This document shows positions 1-11,197 of a DNA stretch of 64,000 nucleotides, in pieces. The stretch covers positions 4,836,001-4,900,000 of the forward strand of contig OY776132.1 of assembly GCA_963675135.1 (NCBI GenBank). The letters run 5' to 3'. The first letter of the stretch is position 1. Every line of letters starts with the position of its first letter. A program made the translations under genes and the position numbers. The notes beneath the pieces are model-generated. The model worked only from the letters and a program-made list of their open reading frames with translations. It was not told the DNA's origin and did not search any database. Source of the DNA: Galeopsis tetrahit. Taxonomy: Eukaryota; Streptophyta; Magnoliopsida; Lamiales; Lamiaceae.

Positions 1-2667
1 TCTTGTATGCAAGCAAAGAGTCATAGACTCCCGTTCCCCATTTCTCAATCGAATGCATCCATTCCTTTTGAATTAATTCACTCTGATTTATGGGGACCCT
101 CTCCTATTCCTTCTCACAATGGCTACCGATATTATGTTAGTTTCATAGATTCTGCTTCAAGATTCACATGGCTCTACTTATTAAAATTCAAAACTGATGT
201 GAAAGATGCTTTTATTCACTTCAAAAACTTGGTGGAGAATCAATATAACTTCAAAATAAAGCGGTTCCAGAGTGATGGAGGAACTGAATTCAAAACCTTA
301 ACACCTTTATTCACTGATCTTGGCATCTTTCATCAAATTTCATGTCCTTATACCCCTCAGCAAAATGGCTTAGCTGAACGAAAACATAGAAGTATCTTTG
401 AAAAAGGCCTTGCACTTCTCTCCCATTCTGGTGTTCCCATGAAGTTTTGGGATGATGCATTCGTATCCGCTGTCCACCTTATCAATAAACTTCCCTCCAA
501 ACAGATTTCATACAAAACTCCTTTCGAAATCCTTACCGGAGAAAGGCCTGATTATACTCAGCTTCGGGTATTTGGTTGCTTATGTTTTCCTTATCTTAGA
601 CCTTATAATAAGCATAAACTACAATTTAGGTCTAATAAGTGTGTTTTTCTTGGCTATCATCCACATTATAAAGGCTATAAAGGTTTACTTCCCAGTAATA
701 AAATCATCGTCACTAGGCACATCATTTTTTATGAGTCTATTTTTCCCTTTTTATCCACTCAACTTGTCCAACCCTCTCAGATATCCACTTCTCCTATTGC
801 CCCTCTTATGGTGCTTGATCAACTCAACCCTATCATCACCACTACATCCTCAACTTGTCCATCTTCCAGCACGCCACCCTCTCCTCCTCCCTCTCCTACT
901 CTCCAAGGGCAGTTATTAGTAGAAATTCCTACTATTGAGAATGATTCTAACCTTCATGATTATTCTGATGATACTCTTAAGGTTTCAGGTGTTCCAGTTC
1001 AACACCCGATGATTACTCGTTCAAAAGCTGGTATATACAAGCCGAAGGTACTTACGGTTGCATCCAGCGATGAATCCGTGCCTTTTTCTTATAAACAGGC
1101 TTTACAACATGCCCAGTGGAAAACTGCCATGAATAAAGAATATGAGGCCTTAATCAAGAACGAGACATGGGAGCTTTGTTATCCTCCAAACAATCATTTC
1201 GTTATCGGGTGCAAATGGGTTTTCAAGCTGAAACGTAATTCTGATGGTAGTATCTCCAAGTACAAAGCACGCTTGGTTGCAAAAGGGTACACTCAAACTC
1301 CAGGTTTGGATTTTACGGACACTTTCTCTCCGGTTGTAAAACCTGTCACAATTCGCATTATCTTATCGTTAGCCCTTCACAATTCTTGGTCTTTACATCA
1401 ATTGGATGTTGACAATGCATTTTTGAATGGTGATCTTGATATTGATTTGTATATGCACCAGCCTCCAGGGTTTGAAATATCATGAGACAAGGGTCTTGTT
1501 TGCAAGCTAAAACGATCCTTGTATGGTATAAAGCAAGCTTCTAGGGCTTGGACGTCTAAATTTTCTGCTGCTTTGACCTATCTTGGATTCAAAACTTCTC
1601 AAGCAGATAATTCCTTATATTATAGGCACCAAGATGGGGAATTGTTGCTTATTATGGTTTATGTGGATGATATTGTTGTAACGGGTTCAAGTTCTTCTCA
1701 AATCAAGTTTGTTATTGATTCCTTGCATAGATTCTTTTCATTGAAATATCTTGGTGACTTAAATTATTTCCTTGGCATTGAGATTTCGAAAACACCGGGT
1801 GGCTTGTTCTTTAATCAAAAGAGATACATTCAAGAACTTCTTGATAAAGCTGGAATGTTGGATGCGAATGGCATTAGCACCCCTATGATCTCTGGGAATC
1901 ATCTCTCAAAAGATGATGGGAGCCCAATTTCTGATCCTCATTTATACAAGAGCATTGTTGGTGGTTTACAATATGCAACAGTTTCTCGGCCGGACATCTC
2001 TTATGCTGTGAATAAAGTCAGTCAATTCATGCAAAACCCCCTCGATTCTCATTGGAAAGCTGTGAAACGGATTCTGAGATATTTATCTGGCACCATCAAT
2101 TTTGGCCTTACTTACTCCAGGCCTAAATCTCTTCAATTAATGGCTTTTGCTGATGCTGGTTGGGCCACTGATTTAGATGATAGACGTTCCACATCTGGTC
2201 ATTGCGTCTATTATGGAGGAAACCTCATTTCTTGGAGTGCCAAGAAGCAAGCAATTGTATCTCGTTCGAGCACGGAGGCCGAATATCGCAGTCTCGCTTC
2301 AGCCACTTGTGATATCATTTGGATACAGTCACTCTTAAATGAATTACATCTCCCTTGCACTAGACCTTCAGTTATTTGGGTTGATAACCAAGGGGCCATC
2401 TCACTTTCTGCAAATCCAGTTTTTCATTCGCGGACCAAACACCTTGAGGTCGACCTTCACTTCATTAGGGAGAAAGTTGAAAAGAAGCAAGTGTTTGTTC
2501 AACATGTTCCCAGCATTGATCAAATTGCAGATGTCTTCACAAAACCTCTTTCAAACCAATTCTTCAGCCGTTTGAGAAATAAGCTTCAGGTGCTTCCTCA
2601 ACCTGCTTCGAATTGCGGGGGCGTAATGAACAATCAATACAAGGAGTATGCCATGTCAGCAGGATGA
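1..2667 (+). pseudogene. Ty1/copia pol polyprotein, 3' part (integrase, reverse transcriptase, RNase H)
   Basis: The window opens inside a copia polyprotein, so gag and protease lie outside it. In order I see the end of the integrase zinc region, the integrase core (HSDLWGPSP near base 79, SDGGTEF near 271, AERKH near 373), reverse transcriptase with YVDD at 1660-1671, and RNase H (ADAGWA near 2150, STEAEYRSL near 2270, ending in IADVFTKPLS). These activities copy the element's RNA and insert the cDNA. One frame is open from base 1 to the stop at 2665-2667 except for a TGA at 1483-1485, just after the PPGFE motif of the reverse transcriptase. The same frame resumes at once with KGLVCKLKRSLYG, so this is a point nonsense and not a frameshift. 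The element is therefore probably a young pseudogene. Family assignment is very sure; lineage within copia is not. Confidence 0.93.
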
Positions 2668-2940
2668 CTCACGCTCAAGACAAACTTATCCATATGTTTT
2701 GATATTTCATAACAACCGAAGATGCCATAGGATATTCCCTTGATTCCATAGTACATTTACTAGCTGTCAATTTGTATTTCAGAATGTATTCATGGATGTT
2801 TGACAAGTGGCTCTCATCTATGGCATTCCTCACTATATAAAAGGAATGCAACAGTGTAACAGATATATTTATTTTCAGCAATGTAGCATCTTAAGAATGA
2901 TATTTTCTTTCTCATTTGCTTTCACCATTATAGTAATATT
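2627..2940 (+). repeat. Putative 3' LTR of the first copia element
   Basis: The pol frame ends across a purine-rich tract (GCGGGGGCG, about 2615-2623) that would serve as polypurine tract, and the LTR probably starts with TG at 2627. A TATA box (TATATAAAA, 2834-2842) lies inside, as expected for an LTR promoter. The matching 5' LTR is outside the window, so the right-hand end is only approximate. Confidence 0.5.
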
Positions 2941-3044
2941 TGCAGCCTATTTTCTAAAGTGATTCCTAAAACCTTTAATGGGGAACCTCGGGATCAGGGT
3001 ACGGGTAGGCTGCCTTCGGGAAGGCAGGGGAAGACGTCGACATG

Positions 3045-3701
3045 GTGGGGGACATAGTGAGGACAACTAGAAACGAAGCTGGTGGGTGGTTTGATGGGGG
3101 CTTGGTGAGGAAACTTGGGAATGGTAACAAAACTGGTTTCTAGGAGGAAAATTGGCTGGGAGAGGGGAGGTTATGTGAACTATTCCCTAGACTATATAGA
3201 TTAAATATGGACAAGGGTAGAAGTATAAGGGAGTTAGGGAGAAGGGTGGACCAAGAATGGCAGTGACTCAAGCTCTGGCAGATTTTCGACGAAGGAAACG
3301 TACACATTTGCACTCAACCAGGCTCGATCGACACAACTGAACGAGGACATACACGGCTTCAAGGTCATATGAAAAAAATTTGCACCACAAAAAGTGAGAA
3401 CTCATGCATGGAGGCTGCTGTGGGGAAGGCTACCTACAAAATCGAATTTACGTAAACATGAGAAGACGTACGCTACGTGTTATGCAAAGAACAAGAGGAA
3501 ACGGAAATACACTTCTTCTTTGAGTGTCCACTTTCCTATAAAATTTGGATGAAATGCACGGCGTGGCTACAACAAACAGCTGCTTTACACTCCAGAACGT
3601 TGCAAAATCTGCTCAATTTCAGAGGAAGCTTTAAGACGGCATTAGAAAAATCTAAGGTTACATCTCACCCCTTCTGTAATTTTTGGTCATCTTTACTTTG
3701 A
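3045..3701 (+). pseudogene. LINE (non-LTR retrotransposon) remnant: reverse-transcriptase tail and zf-RVT domain
   Basis: Conceptual translation in shifting frames gives the usual plant LINE tail. First comes a stretch with LGNGNKTGF, a stop where the family has Trp, then EENWLGEGRL and FPRLYRLN (about 3100-3220). It is followed by APQKVRTHAWRLLWGRLPT (about 3382-3438) and then EQEETEIHFFFECPLSYKIW (about 3486-3545). The last two parts form the zf-RVT zinc-binding region that follows plant LINE reverse transcriptases. Stops and at least one frameshift (between about 3440 and 3477) show it is dead. No poly-A tail or target duplication was recognised, so both ends are approximate. Confidence 0.75.
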
Positions 3702-4218
3702 ATATCTTACTGATGAGTTTGAATATTTTTTTTCTTCCTGTGGTCGAAGATATTAAAAAGGCGCTGCTTTTGACCATTTTCTAATTGTGGCTCTAGTTTG
3801 TTGAGGATCATCTTAGATTCTTCGGCATTTTGTAATTAAGGCTTCAGTGGGTGTTTTATTGCTTATTATAGCTGATGAGCTTGTTAGTATTATAATTATG
3901 AAGTTTTATATTTACCTTTTTAGGTTTTTATCTTAAAATTAATTCCACTTCATGTTCAAGAGGTGCTCAATGCTCTCCTGCATCCAACAACTATATATGT
4001 TAGGAAGGCTGTAAATGGTTTTACAAGTCTTTGATTTTAAATGTTATAGGGCTTGATAGTCAATGAATATGTTTTGATCTTTGATATTAGAAATTTGGAA
4101 AACCAGTCGAATCTCAGTCGCCCTTTATTCTCGTGAGAGGAGATCATCCTCTTCGGTTTTGCAGAAGAAACGATCACATATTGGTTTTATGACTACATTT
4201 TATTTCTGTATTTTCTTA
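3702..4218. other. Intergenic stretch without recognised gene
   Basis: AT-rich sequence. A 69-codon open frame at 4081-4290 runs into the MITE that follows and resembles nothing I know, so I do not call it a gene. The first part may be LINE 3' sequence. Confidence 0.5.
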
Positions 4219-4552
4219 GGCATGTTTGTTTTGGGATTATGTAGGATGGGGGAGATGGGGATGGGGAAATTCTGGATGGAGAAATTCTGATGAATAGTGA
4301 TTGTGTATATGTTTATTTTGGGATGTTGAGTAGGATGAGATGTAACTTTATGTCAAATTAATTGTGTAAAAGTGTGTGATGTTGTAATATAACTTTATGT
4401 CAAATCAATTAGTAAGAGTGAGTGATGTTATATTATTATAATAGTAGAATATATATATAGATATTTTTAAGGGTGGATGTAATTGGAATGTTGAAATCCG
4501 AATGTGAAATTCCGAACTAGAACAACGTGTGAGTCCCAAAACAAACATGCCC
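4219..4552. mobile_element. Tourist-like (PIF/Harbinger) MITE, 334 bp
   Basis: The ends are inverted repeats: GGCATGTTTGTTTTGGGA on the left, and its near-perfect reverse complement at 4535-4552. TTA stands on both sides (4216-4218 and 4553-4555), the target duplication expected for PIF/Harbinger. Inside, a segment of about 45 bp (AACTTTATGTCAAAT...) is duplicated in tandem at about 4340 and 4389. The same motif occurs, inverted, in the MITE at 42885-43306, which links the two. There is no coding capacity. Confidence 0.82.
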
Positions 4553-4584
4553 TTAATATTGGTAAAAAGTAGGTGGGTTAGTGG

Positions 4585-4897
4585 TGCAGGCTGAAGCACA
4601 ATACACACGTAAATCCGTTGATTCTACGAATACCCGAAAGATACGTAAACGAGATTAAAAGTGATAATCCATTGATTCAAAATGAATACTGGAAAAACAC
4701 AAATAAAACACGTCAAAAGGGATAAAACCCAATATTTTCTATTCAATCAACTCCCCCTCTACAACTTTATTCTCCATCCTTTTATAATAAGGTGGATTAA
4801 TTCACTAATTAATTTCCTTGCAATCATACTAAAATTAAGATATGCATAATTGATAGGATTTAGAGCAGAAAGGAAATAACAATTAATTTTTCAATCA
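4585..4897 (-). repeat. LTR type N, left copy
   Basis: Minus-strand reading begins TGATTGAAAAATT and ends CAGCCTGCA, so it has the TG...CA termini of an LTR. A TATA-like TTATAAAAGG lies inside. It is 313 bp long and nearly identical to 10289-10601. The stop codon of the upstream 202-codon ORF overlaps its first bases. Confidence 0.82.
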
Positions 4898-5503
4898 GTC
4901 GATTTCTTGCCACAATCTCTTCTTGATTTCGTCAAACTTGTCGGAAAAAGGCCAAAGGGGACGAATCTCCATCATTCTCTCCCTCTTCGAAAAGATTTGT
5001 CCTCGAATCTGCATGAATCTTATCTCTAGCAGTATAAAAAAAACCACTACGGGATCATCTTCAGAGAAAGCAAAATTAATTAACGCCTCAGGAAATTTGA
5101 CGTAAAAAACATATGCAGTTCGTACGTTGCCCAAGGTCTTGAGACTATAAGCAAATGTTGGCTTAAGAGAAGTGCCAAAATAACTATCATTAGTAATAAA
5201 AAAATAATTATTACTATTGGGATGTGTTGTCTGATGGTGGTGGGCGTTGTCGATGAAAGTCGTTGACTGAATTCGTTGGTTGTGTAGAGATGTGAAACTG
5301 GTGGAATGAGTTTCTGGAACAGGGGGCGTCATTGTGGCGGCGGCGACAAGGGCTGCCAAAACTGGAGATGGTGGTGGCGCTGGCGTTTCCAATGCGGCAA
5401 GTTCGTCTCGTTGGCTGTAGCTGTCGAAAATTCCATCGACGGCGGCAGTCAATTGAGACCAGAGAAAATCAAATTTCTCCTCCGTATCGTAATTTTGCTT
5501 CAT
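4895..5503 (-). CDS. Intact 202-aa ORF of unknown function inside the gypsy mosaic
   Basis: The frame opens with MKQNYDTEEKFDFLWSQL about 35 nt after a primer-binding site. It runs through a Pro/Ala-rich stretch (about residues 40-65), a His/Thr/Asn-rich stretch (about 80-105) and a hydrophobic, acidic part (about 125-160), and ends at the start of the LTR. I see no zinc knuckle, DSG protease, YxDD or integrase motif. Its place, directly after the primer-binding site and ending at the LTR, is that of the sole ORF of a non-autonomous LTR element, perhaps a divergent gag or captured host sequence. The same C-terminal coding piece recurs at 10602-10680, so the ORF belongs to a repeated element. 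It is intact while the neighbouring gag-pol is broken. Function unknown. Confidence 0.5.
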   Translation of the reverse strand: MKQNYDTEEKFDFLWSQLTAAVDGIFDSYSQRDELAALETPAPPPSPVLAALVAAATMTPPVPETHSTSFTSLHNQRIQSTTFIDNAHHHQTTHPNSNNYFFITNDSYFGTSLKPTFAYSLKTLGNVRTAYVFYVKFPEALINFAFSEDDPVVVFFILLEIRFMQIRGQIFSKRERMMEIRPLWPFSDKFDEIKKRLWQEID

Positions 5504-5537
5504 CGTTGATAAACGATAAACCCCACAGAATCGTTAT

Positions 5538-5550
5538 GGTTCTGATACCA
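5538..5550 (-). other. Primer-binding site (initiator tRNA-Met type)
   Basis: On the minus strand TGGTATCAGAACC lies 6 nt after the end of LTR G. It matches the common plant TGGTATCAGAGCC site, complementary to the initiator tRNA 3' end, at all but one base. Confidence 0.75.
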
Positions 5551-5556
5551 CTCTGA

Positions 5557-5991
5557 TGCAGCGTGCGTGATCAAAAGAAAGAATAACAAGAATCGTTAAT
5601 TCACAGAATACCCGAATCTTGATAAAATGAAGAATAATTCTTCAATAATAATTTCAATCTGCAAAAACTGCTCGACAATGTTTGGAAAACGAGAATAAAA
5701 CCAAACCCTAGTGTACGGAATTGGGAAATTAAAAAAAAAACCCCAAAACAATTAAAAATTGTAAAAATAACACTCAAAAAGCAATAAAACGCGTTTTTGA
5801 CCACTCAAACGATGGAATTTGGCCAAAAAGCGTCGCACGTCACGGCAAAGCGGTGAGTTTGACTCGTAGCATCGATTCCACCCGAAAAAGTGTGCTCACA
5901 CGCAAAAATCGGGTTCCGGCTCCCAAAACTTCAAAAATTCTTCGGATGCTCTCGTTTCTTCAAAATTTGTAACGCCACTCGTGCTACATCA
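5557..5991 (-). repeat. LTR type G, 435 bp
   Basis: It follows a purine tract (GGGAGGGAA) at the end of pol, begins TGATGTAGC and ends GCTGCA on the minus strand, and is followed by a primer-binding site. It therefore closes the gag-pol unit and opens the unit with the 202-codon ORF. Near its end it shares the element TTCGGGTATTC and flanking bases with LTR N, which suggests a common but old origin. Confidence 0.75.
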
Positions 5992-8944
5992 TTCCCTCCC
6001 GGGTAGAAGAGATTCGCCCTAGAATCTGAATCGGCCTCATCACTAGACGACGAATCCTCAACAAAGGGAATCAAGTGCTTCACATTAAAGACATCCGACG
6101 TACGTGACTTGGTAACTGCAGCCTATATGCATTCGAGTTGATTTTCTCCACGATCTCAACCGGGCCAATCTTCTTAGCAGCCAATTTAGAATACTCACGA
6201 GCAGGAAAACGGTCCTTTGTCAAAATATCCCACACAAAATCACCCATTTCAAAATCAACCCGACGACGACGCAGATCTGCATGTGCTTTATACTTAGAAG
6301 TAGCCTCAACAATCCGAGCATGACTGTCACGATGAACCTGCTGAATCTGTGTCACCAAATCTGTTGCACTAGCATGGGAAGGGACCTTGCTAGGCAAAGG
6401 CAGCAAGTCAAGCGGACCACGGGGCACAACACCATAAACAATCTGAAAAGGGCTAAAACCAGTAGTACGGTTAACAACATGATTGTGAGCAAATTCAGCT
6501 TGACTAACCTTCGAATCCCAAGATCTGGGATTATCACCAACCAAGCTGCGAAGCAAATTACCCAAAGAACGATTAACCACCTCCGTTTGGCCATCAATTT
6601 GGGGATGGTAAGCGCTGCTGAAATTAAGGGACGTGTTCACTGAACGCCACAAACTACGCCAGAAATGACTAACAAAACGAGTGTCGCGATCAGAGACAAT
6701 GGAAGAAGGGAGTCCATGGAGGCGGTACACCTCACGAAAGTATAATTGTGCCACATTAACAACATCCACTGTTTTCTTGCAAGGAATGAAATGAGCCATC
6801 TTAGAGAATCGATCAACCACCACAAAGATTGAATCATTCCCCCGTTGTGTCCGTGGTAGGCCAAGGAAAAAATCCATACTCACATCAACCCACGGCTGCG
6901 TTGGAATGGGAAGGGGCATATACAAACCCGCATTAGATGCAACCCCTTTCGACACCTGACAGATACGACAACGAGTCACAAACCTGCCCACCTCTTTGCG
7001 CATTGAAGGCCAAAAATAAGAAGCCGCTGCAAGCTGAAAAGTCCGATCACGACCCACATGGCCCTCATTGTGCAATTCCTGGATGATTTTGGGACGAAGG
7101 CTGCAATCAGGAATACACAACTGGAGGCCCCGAAATAGAAATCCATCCTCCAAAAAGAAAGGGGAACCACCACCCTGCTGGATCTGAAGAAGAACCTTGG
7201 AGAAGAAAGGATCCTCCACATATAAATCAATAAGAGACTCAAACCCCGGAACATGTACCCGGAAAGTCGAGATCAGATAATGGCGACGACTCAAAGCATC
7301 TGCCACTCTGTTAGAGACCCCTGCTTTGTGTTTAATAACGAATGTGAACTGATGGAGGAAAGAAATCCAGGATGCATGGCAATGAGATATCTTATCTTGA
7401 CTCCCCAAATGTTTCAAGGCATCGTGATCAGTAAAGAGAACAAACTCCCGTTGGAAGAGATAGTGCCTCCAATGCCGAACAGCCCAGACTATGGCATAAA
7501 ACTCCACATCGTATGTGCTGAAACAGAGTTTGGAACCCGCCAACTTCTCACTAAAAAAGGCCACCGGACGGCCTGCTTGGCTCAAAACCGCCCCAATTCC
7601 TGATTTCGAAGTATCACAATGTAACTCAAAAGGCTGAGAGAAATCAGGAAGAACAAGGATAGGTGTTGTCGTCAGTCTATGCTTGATCTCATCAAAGGCA
7701 GTTGACGCATCCTCTGTCCACACAAACTTGGTCCCCTTCATGCAATCTGTAATTGGTGCCATAATGCTACTGAAATGTGGAATGAACCGTCGATAGAAAG
7801 AGGCTAGCCCATGAAAGCTCCTGACCGCCGTAATAGATGTAGGGGCCGACCAATGACGAATGGCCTCAATCTTGCTCGGATCTGCTGAGAGGCCCTGATC
7901 AGACACAACATACCCCAAAAACTGTACCGAAGTAGTCATAAAAGCACACTTTCCGGAGGCTGCATAAAACTGATCCCGACGTAATACCAACAAGACCTCT
8001 CGAAGATGTTGTAAGTGAGAGTCGTGGCTGTCACTGTAAATCAGAATGTCGTCGAAATAAACGACGAAAAATTTACCAATGAAAGGACGTAGAGCCTGAT
8101 TCATGATACGCATAAAAGTACTCGGGGCATTAGACAAACCAAATGACATTACCGGCCACTCAAACAACCCCTCCCGTGTTTTAAATGTCGTCTTCCTCTC
8201 ATCCCCTTCTCTAATACGAATTTGGTGATAACCACTTTTCAAATCCAGTTTGCTAAATATAGAGGCACGACCCAACTGGTCCAACAAATCATCCAAACGG
8301 GGAATAGGAAAACGATACCTCACTGTTATCTTGTTAATGGCACGACTATCAACACACATGCGCCAAGTACCGTCCTTCTTAGGGGTCAATAGGGCAGGCA
8401 CTGCACATGGACTGAGGCTTTCACGGACATGGCCCTTCGCAAGCAATTCCTCCACTTGGCGACAGAGTTCTTCATGCTCCTTCGGACTCATACGATAATG
8501 TGGGCGATTGGGCAAGGCTGCACCTGGGACAAGATCAATATGATGTTGAATATCCCGAAGAGGAGGTAACGTGTTCGGAAGAGACTCGGGAAAAACATCC
8601 ACAAACTCTGCAAGTAAGGGCTGGACAGCAAGGGGAGGTGTCCCTGACTGTGAACCCGTGTAATTAGCAATAAGAGCGAAAACAACCCCAGATTCCTCCA
8701 TAGCAGACTGAAAGGGCACCTGAGATAATAACATAACAGACTTGGAGGCATCGGATTGAGGAATGCCTCGAGGCTTGCTGGGTAGTAGCACAATTTTACG
8801 ACCCCTGTAAAGAAACGAATATGTATTTGCACGACCATCGTGCGTGACCTCACGATCAAATTGCCACGGGCGGCCCAACAACAAATGACATGCATCCATA
8901 GGCAACCACATCACAATATATTTCATCACTATAAGATGACCCAA
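5992..8944 (-). pseudogene. Ty3/gypsy pol: reverse transcriptase, RNase H, integrase
   Basis: A single long frame (8944 to 6080) carries reverse transcriptase (YFDDILIYS, YFDD at 8060-8049), RNase H (FTDHDALKHL, VADALSRR), the integrase zinc finger (HNEGHVGRD...CRICQ), the integrase core (MDFFLGLP, IVSDRDTRF, DGQTEVVNR) and a C-terminal region (KLAAKKIGPVEI, NAYRLQLPS). PLDLLPLP after the core is typical of plant chromovirus-like pol; a CRM-like relationship is possible but unproven. A one-base loss near 6100 ends the frame early; the other frame continues with FNVKHLIPF and SRANLFYPGG to the purine tract before the LTR. A one-base shift near 8898 separates pol from protease. Confidence 0.92.
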
Positions 8945-9260
8945 TAGAAACTGAAATCAAAACTCGACGAGAAACAGTAACATCTGTACCCTTACTAAGC
9001 CACGACAGTTTATAAGGCTTCGGGTGAGCCTCAGTATCAAGACCCAATTTGGTAACAACCACTTCTGATAATACATTCTCACAACTGCCCGAGTCAATAA
9101 TGAAAGAACATACCTTGCCCCCAATAGTGTAAGTCGACTTAAAGATATTGGTACGCAGCCAATTATCATCGGTGGTACGTGGGCTCAAAAACGTGCGTCG
9201 GAGCATCAACAGAGGTCCAACATCACCCTCTACAAGTTCCTCCTCAATCACATCATCCAT
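8856..9260 (-). pseudogene. Ty3/gypsy aspartic protease region
   Basis: The frame contains IDSGSCENVLS, the D-S-G active site of retroviral-type aspartic proteases, which would cut the Gag-Pol precursor. It is shifted relative to gag (about 9281) and to pol (about 8898, where one extra G breaks the frame), so the element cannot make a continuous polyprotein. Confidence 0.85.
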
Positions 9261-10165
9261 ATCCTCATCATAAACAGGAGGGTGTCATCAATAAGGTCAT
9301 CCTCTACAAAAAGGCCACGCTTGTCAGTGCGAGGACGACGACAATCCGCTTGACGGTGACCAGTTTCACCACAATTAAAACACTTTATGCCACTGGAAGA
9401 AGGCCGATTCGGTGGTGGCTGAGAAACAGAACCACGAGGAGCAGCAGGGTTAGGGGACGGGTTTACCGTATTACGAAACCCACTCGAGGCACGACGGACC
9501 AACTATTTTTCAGCCTGAAGCGCTCGTTGATGCGCCTCCGAAACAGTAACATGATCAAACATATTAAGCACATCCTGCAACTGAATCCGCAAACCACCAA
9601 TATAACGAGAAACCAATTGAAACGGTGTCTCCACAAGATCAGTACGTGCAAGCAAGTGATAAAACTCAGTAGTATAATCATCAACAGATTTAACACCCTG
9701 ACGCAACAACTGAAAACGCTGATAAATGTCCCTCTCATAATTATATGGCAAAAATGCAGCGCGAATATGTTTCTTGAATTTACCCCAATCAACAAGTTTA
9801 GGCTTACTAGATCGAAGACGGTTTGCCTTCGCTTGTTGCCACCAGGCCTGTGCACGACCACGCAAACGGGTCGCCACCAAAGACACACGACGATCCATCG
9901 GAACATCCTTAAAATCAAGGATTTCCTCCACAGTAGCAAGCCAATCAACGAACTCATCCGCAGCCAAACTTCCATGGAATTCTGGGAGATCCATTTTGAA
10001 GCCAGTCTCCCAGCGACGATCTGTGCGATCCGGGCGCGGGGGGGAAGGATCCCGAAGGTGCGCGAACGGATTGCCATCGGGGGTGGCGTCGTCATCATCA
10101 TCATCCAGATCATGTCGTTGGGCGTTGGGTGCCCGCGCTTGAAGGGCCGCCAATTGCTGAGTCAA
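9248..10165 (-). pseudogene. Ty3/gypsy gag with CCHC zinc knuckle
   Basis: The first part (10165-9503) holds the retrotransposon gag domain (METGFKMDL-like start as WETGFKMDLPEFHG, then FVDWLATVEEILDFK, RAQAWWQQ, YERDIYQRF, SVDDYTTEF). The second (9502-9248) holds a zinc knuckle CFNCGETGHRQADC. Gag coats the RNA in the particle. The two parts are in one frame, separated by a TAG at 9505-9503, so the break is a nonsense codon. The ATG chosen at 10165 lies 109 nt downstream of the primer-binding site; upstream in-frame sequence could also be coding. Confidence 0.88.
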
Positions 10166-10273
10166 TTAACCCACTTGTTCGCGCAACAGTGCGATTTCAT
10201 CCCTACGAGCATCCTCCATACGGGCATCGAGATTCTGTCTACGAGGCGGCATATCGACAGGATCGTTCGAAAA

Positions 10274-10282
10274 CTGATACCA
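10274..10282 (-). other. Primer-binding site, short match
   Basis: Nine bases (TGGTATCAG on the minus strand) follow the right-hand LTR N, preceded by the same CATCAGAG link as at LTR G. The match to the initiator tRNA stops there. Confidence 0.55.
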
Positions 10283-10288
10283 CTCTGA

Positions 10289-10601
10289 TGCAGGCTGAAG
10301 CACAATACACACGTAAATCCGTTGATTCTACGAATACCCGGAAGATACGTAAACGAGATTAAAAGTGATAATCCATTGATTCAAAATGAATACTGGAAAA
10401 ACACAAATAAAACACGTCAAAAGGGATAAAACCCAATATTTTCTATTCAATCAACTCTCCCTCTACAACTTTATTCTCCATCCTTTTATAATAAGGTGGA
10501 TTAATTCACTAATTAATTTCCTTGCAATCATACTAAAATTAAGATATGCATAATTGATAGGATTTAGAGCAGAAATGAAATAACAATTAATTTTTCAATC
10601 A
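10289..10601 (-). repeat. LTR type N, right copy
   Basis: A 313-bp copy of 4585-4897 with about three substitutions. The 79 bases to its right (10602-10680) copy the end of the 202-codon ORF, then homology stops abruptly at 10680. This LTR therefore closes one truncated unit and opens the gag-pol unit. Confidence 0.82.
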
Positions 10602-10680
10602 GTCGATTTCTTGCCACAGTCTCTTCTTGATTTCGTCAAACTTGTCGGGGAAAAAGGCCAAAGGGGACGAATCTCCATCA

Positions 10681-11197
10681 GGTAGTTTGATTGTAACAGT
10701 CAATGAGAACCTACTCAATATTAGCTGCTAATTTGGGACATTGTAACATCACTCTCTTAAAATTTCACTTAGTGAACTTAGTTTGTTATTACTGGGAGAT
10801 TAGAATAACATTATTTCAATATTTTATAGCTGTTAAAGTGCTTTTCTTTTCTCTTAATGTGATTTCTTCACTACCTAATTATTACTGTAAAATATTGCTC
10901 TGAATATCGACTTCTATAGCAACTAAAAGTTCACATAATTAATTCTTCACTACTGAGATGCCTGGATTATTTTACTTTCTATACAGTTACGTAAGAAGGA
11001 CGTTTCCGAAGAAATCAGTACCAGAAATGCTCAAACACTTCCTTATAGTTTTTTCTTGGTTTCTGGGATTATTTTTTTATAAAATCTTTGACAGTAAGTT
11101 TGAAAACAGTAAAATAACTTTATACTAACAAACTGAACTTATTGCATTATGAATTATGAATTATGATACATGATGGGAAATGTGAACTAGTATGCCT
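10681..11197. other. Intergenic stretch without recognised gene
   Basis: AT-rich sequence between the two gypsy remnants. I see no coding or repeat structure in it. Confidence 0.5.

Larger units (their letters stand above)
4585..10680 (-). mobile_element. Ty3/gypsy mosaic with alternating LTR types
   Basis: Read on the minus strand the order is: end of an internal region (10680-10602), LTR type N (10601-10289), primer-binding site, gag, protease, RT-RNase H, integrase, LTR type G (5991-5557), primer-binding site, a 202-codon ORF, then LTR type N again (4897-4585). The two N copies are both 313 bp and I count about three mismatches. G is 435 bp and only distantly similar at its end. A normal element has matching LTRs on both sides of gag-pol; here they differ. 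The internal tail before the right-hand N copy also stands before the left-hand one, so the arrangement reads like one and a bit turns of a tandem unit of about 5.7 kb. Confidence 0.8.

Noticed and set aside
4081..4290. 69-codon frame
   Set aside because: Its second half is MITE terminal sequence, so the frame is accidental.
9179..10288. Plus-strand open frame of 369 codons
   Set aside because: It lies antisense to gypsy protease and gag, which carry clear motifs (zinc knuckle, DSG, gag core). The plus-strand peptide is rich in Arg/Thr/Ile and has no domain.
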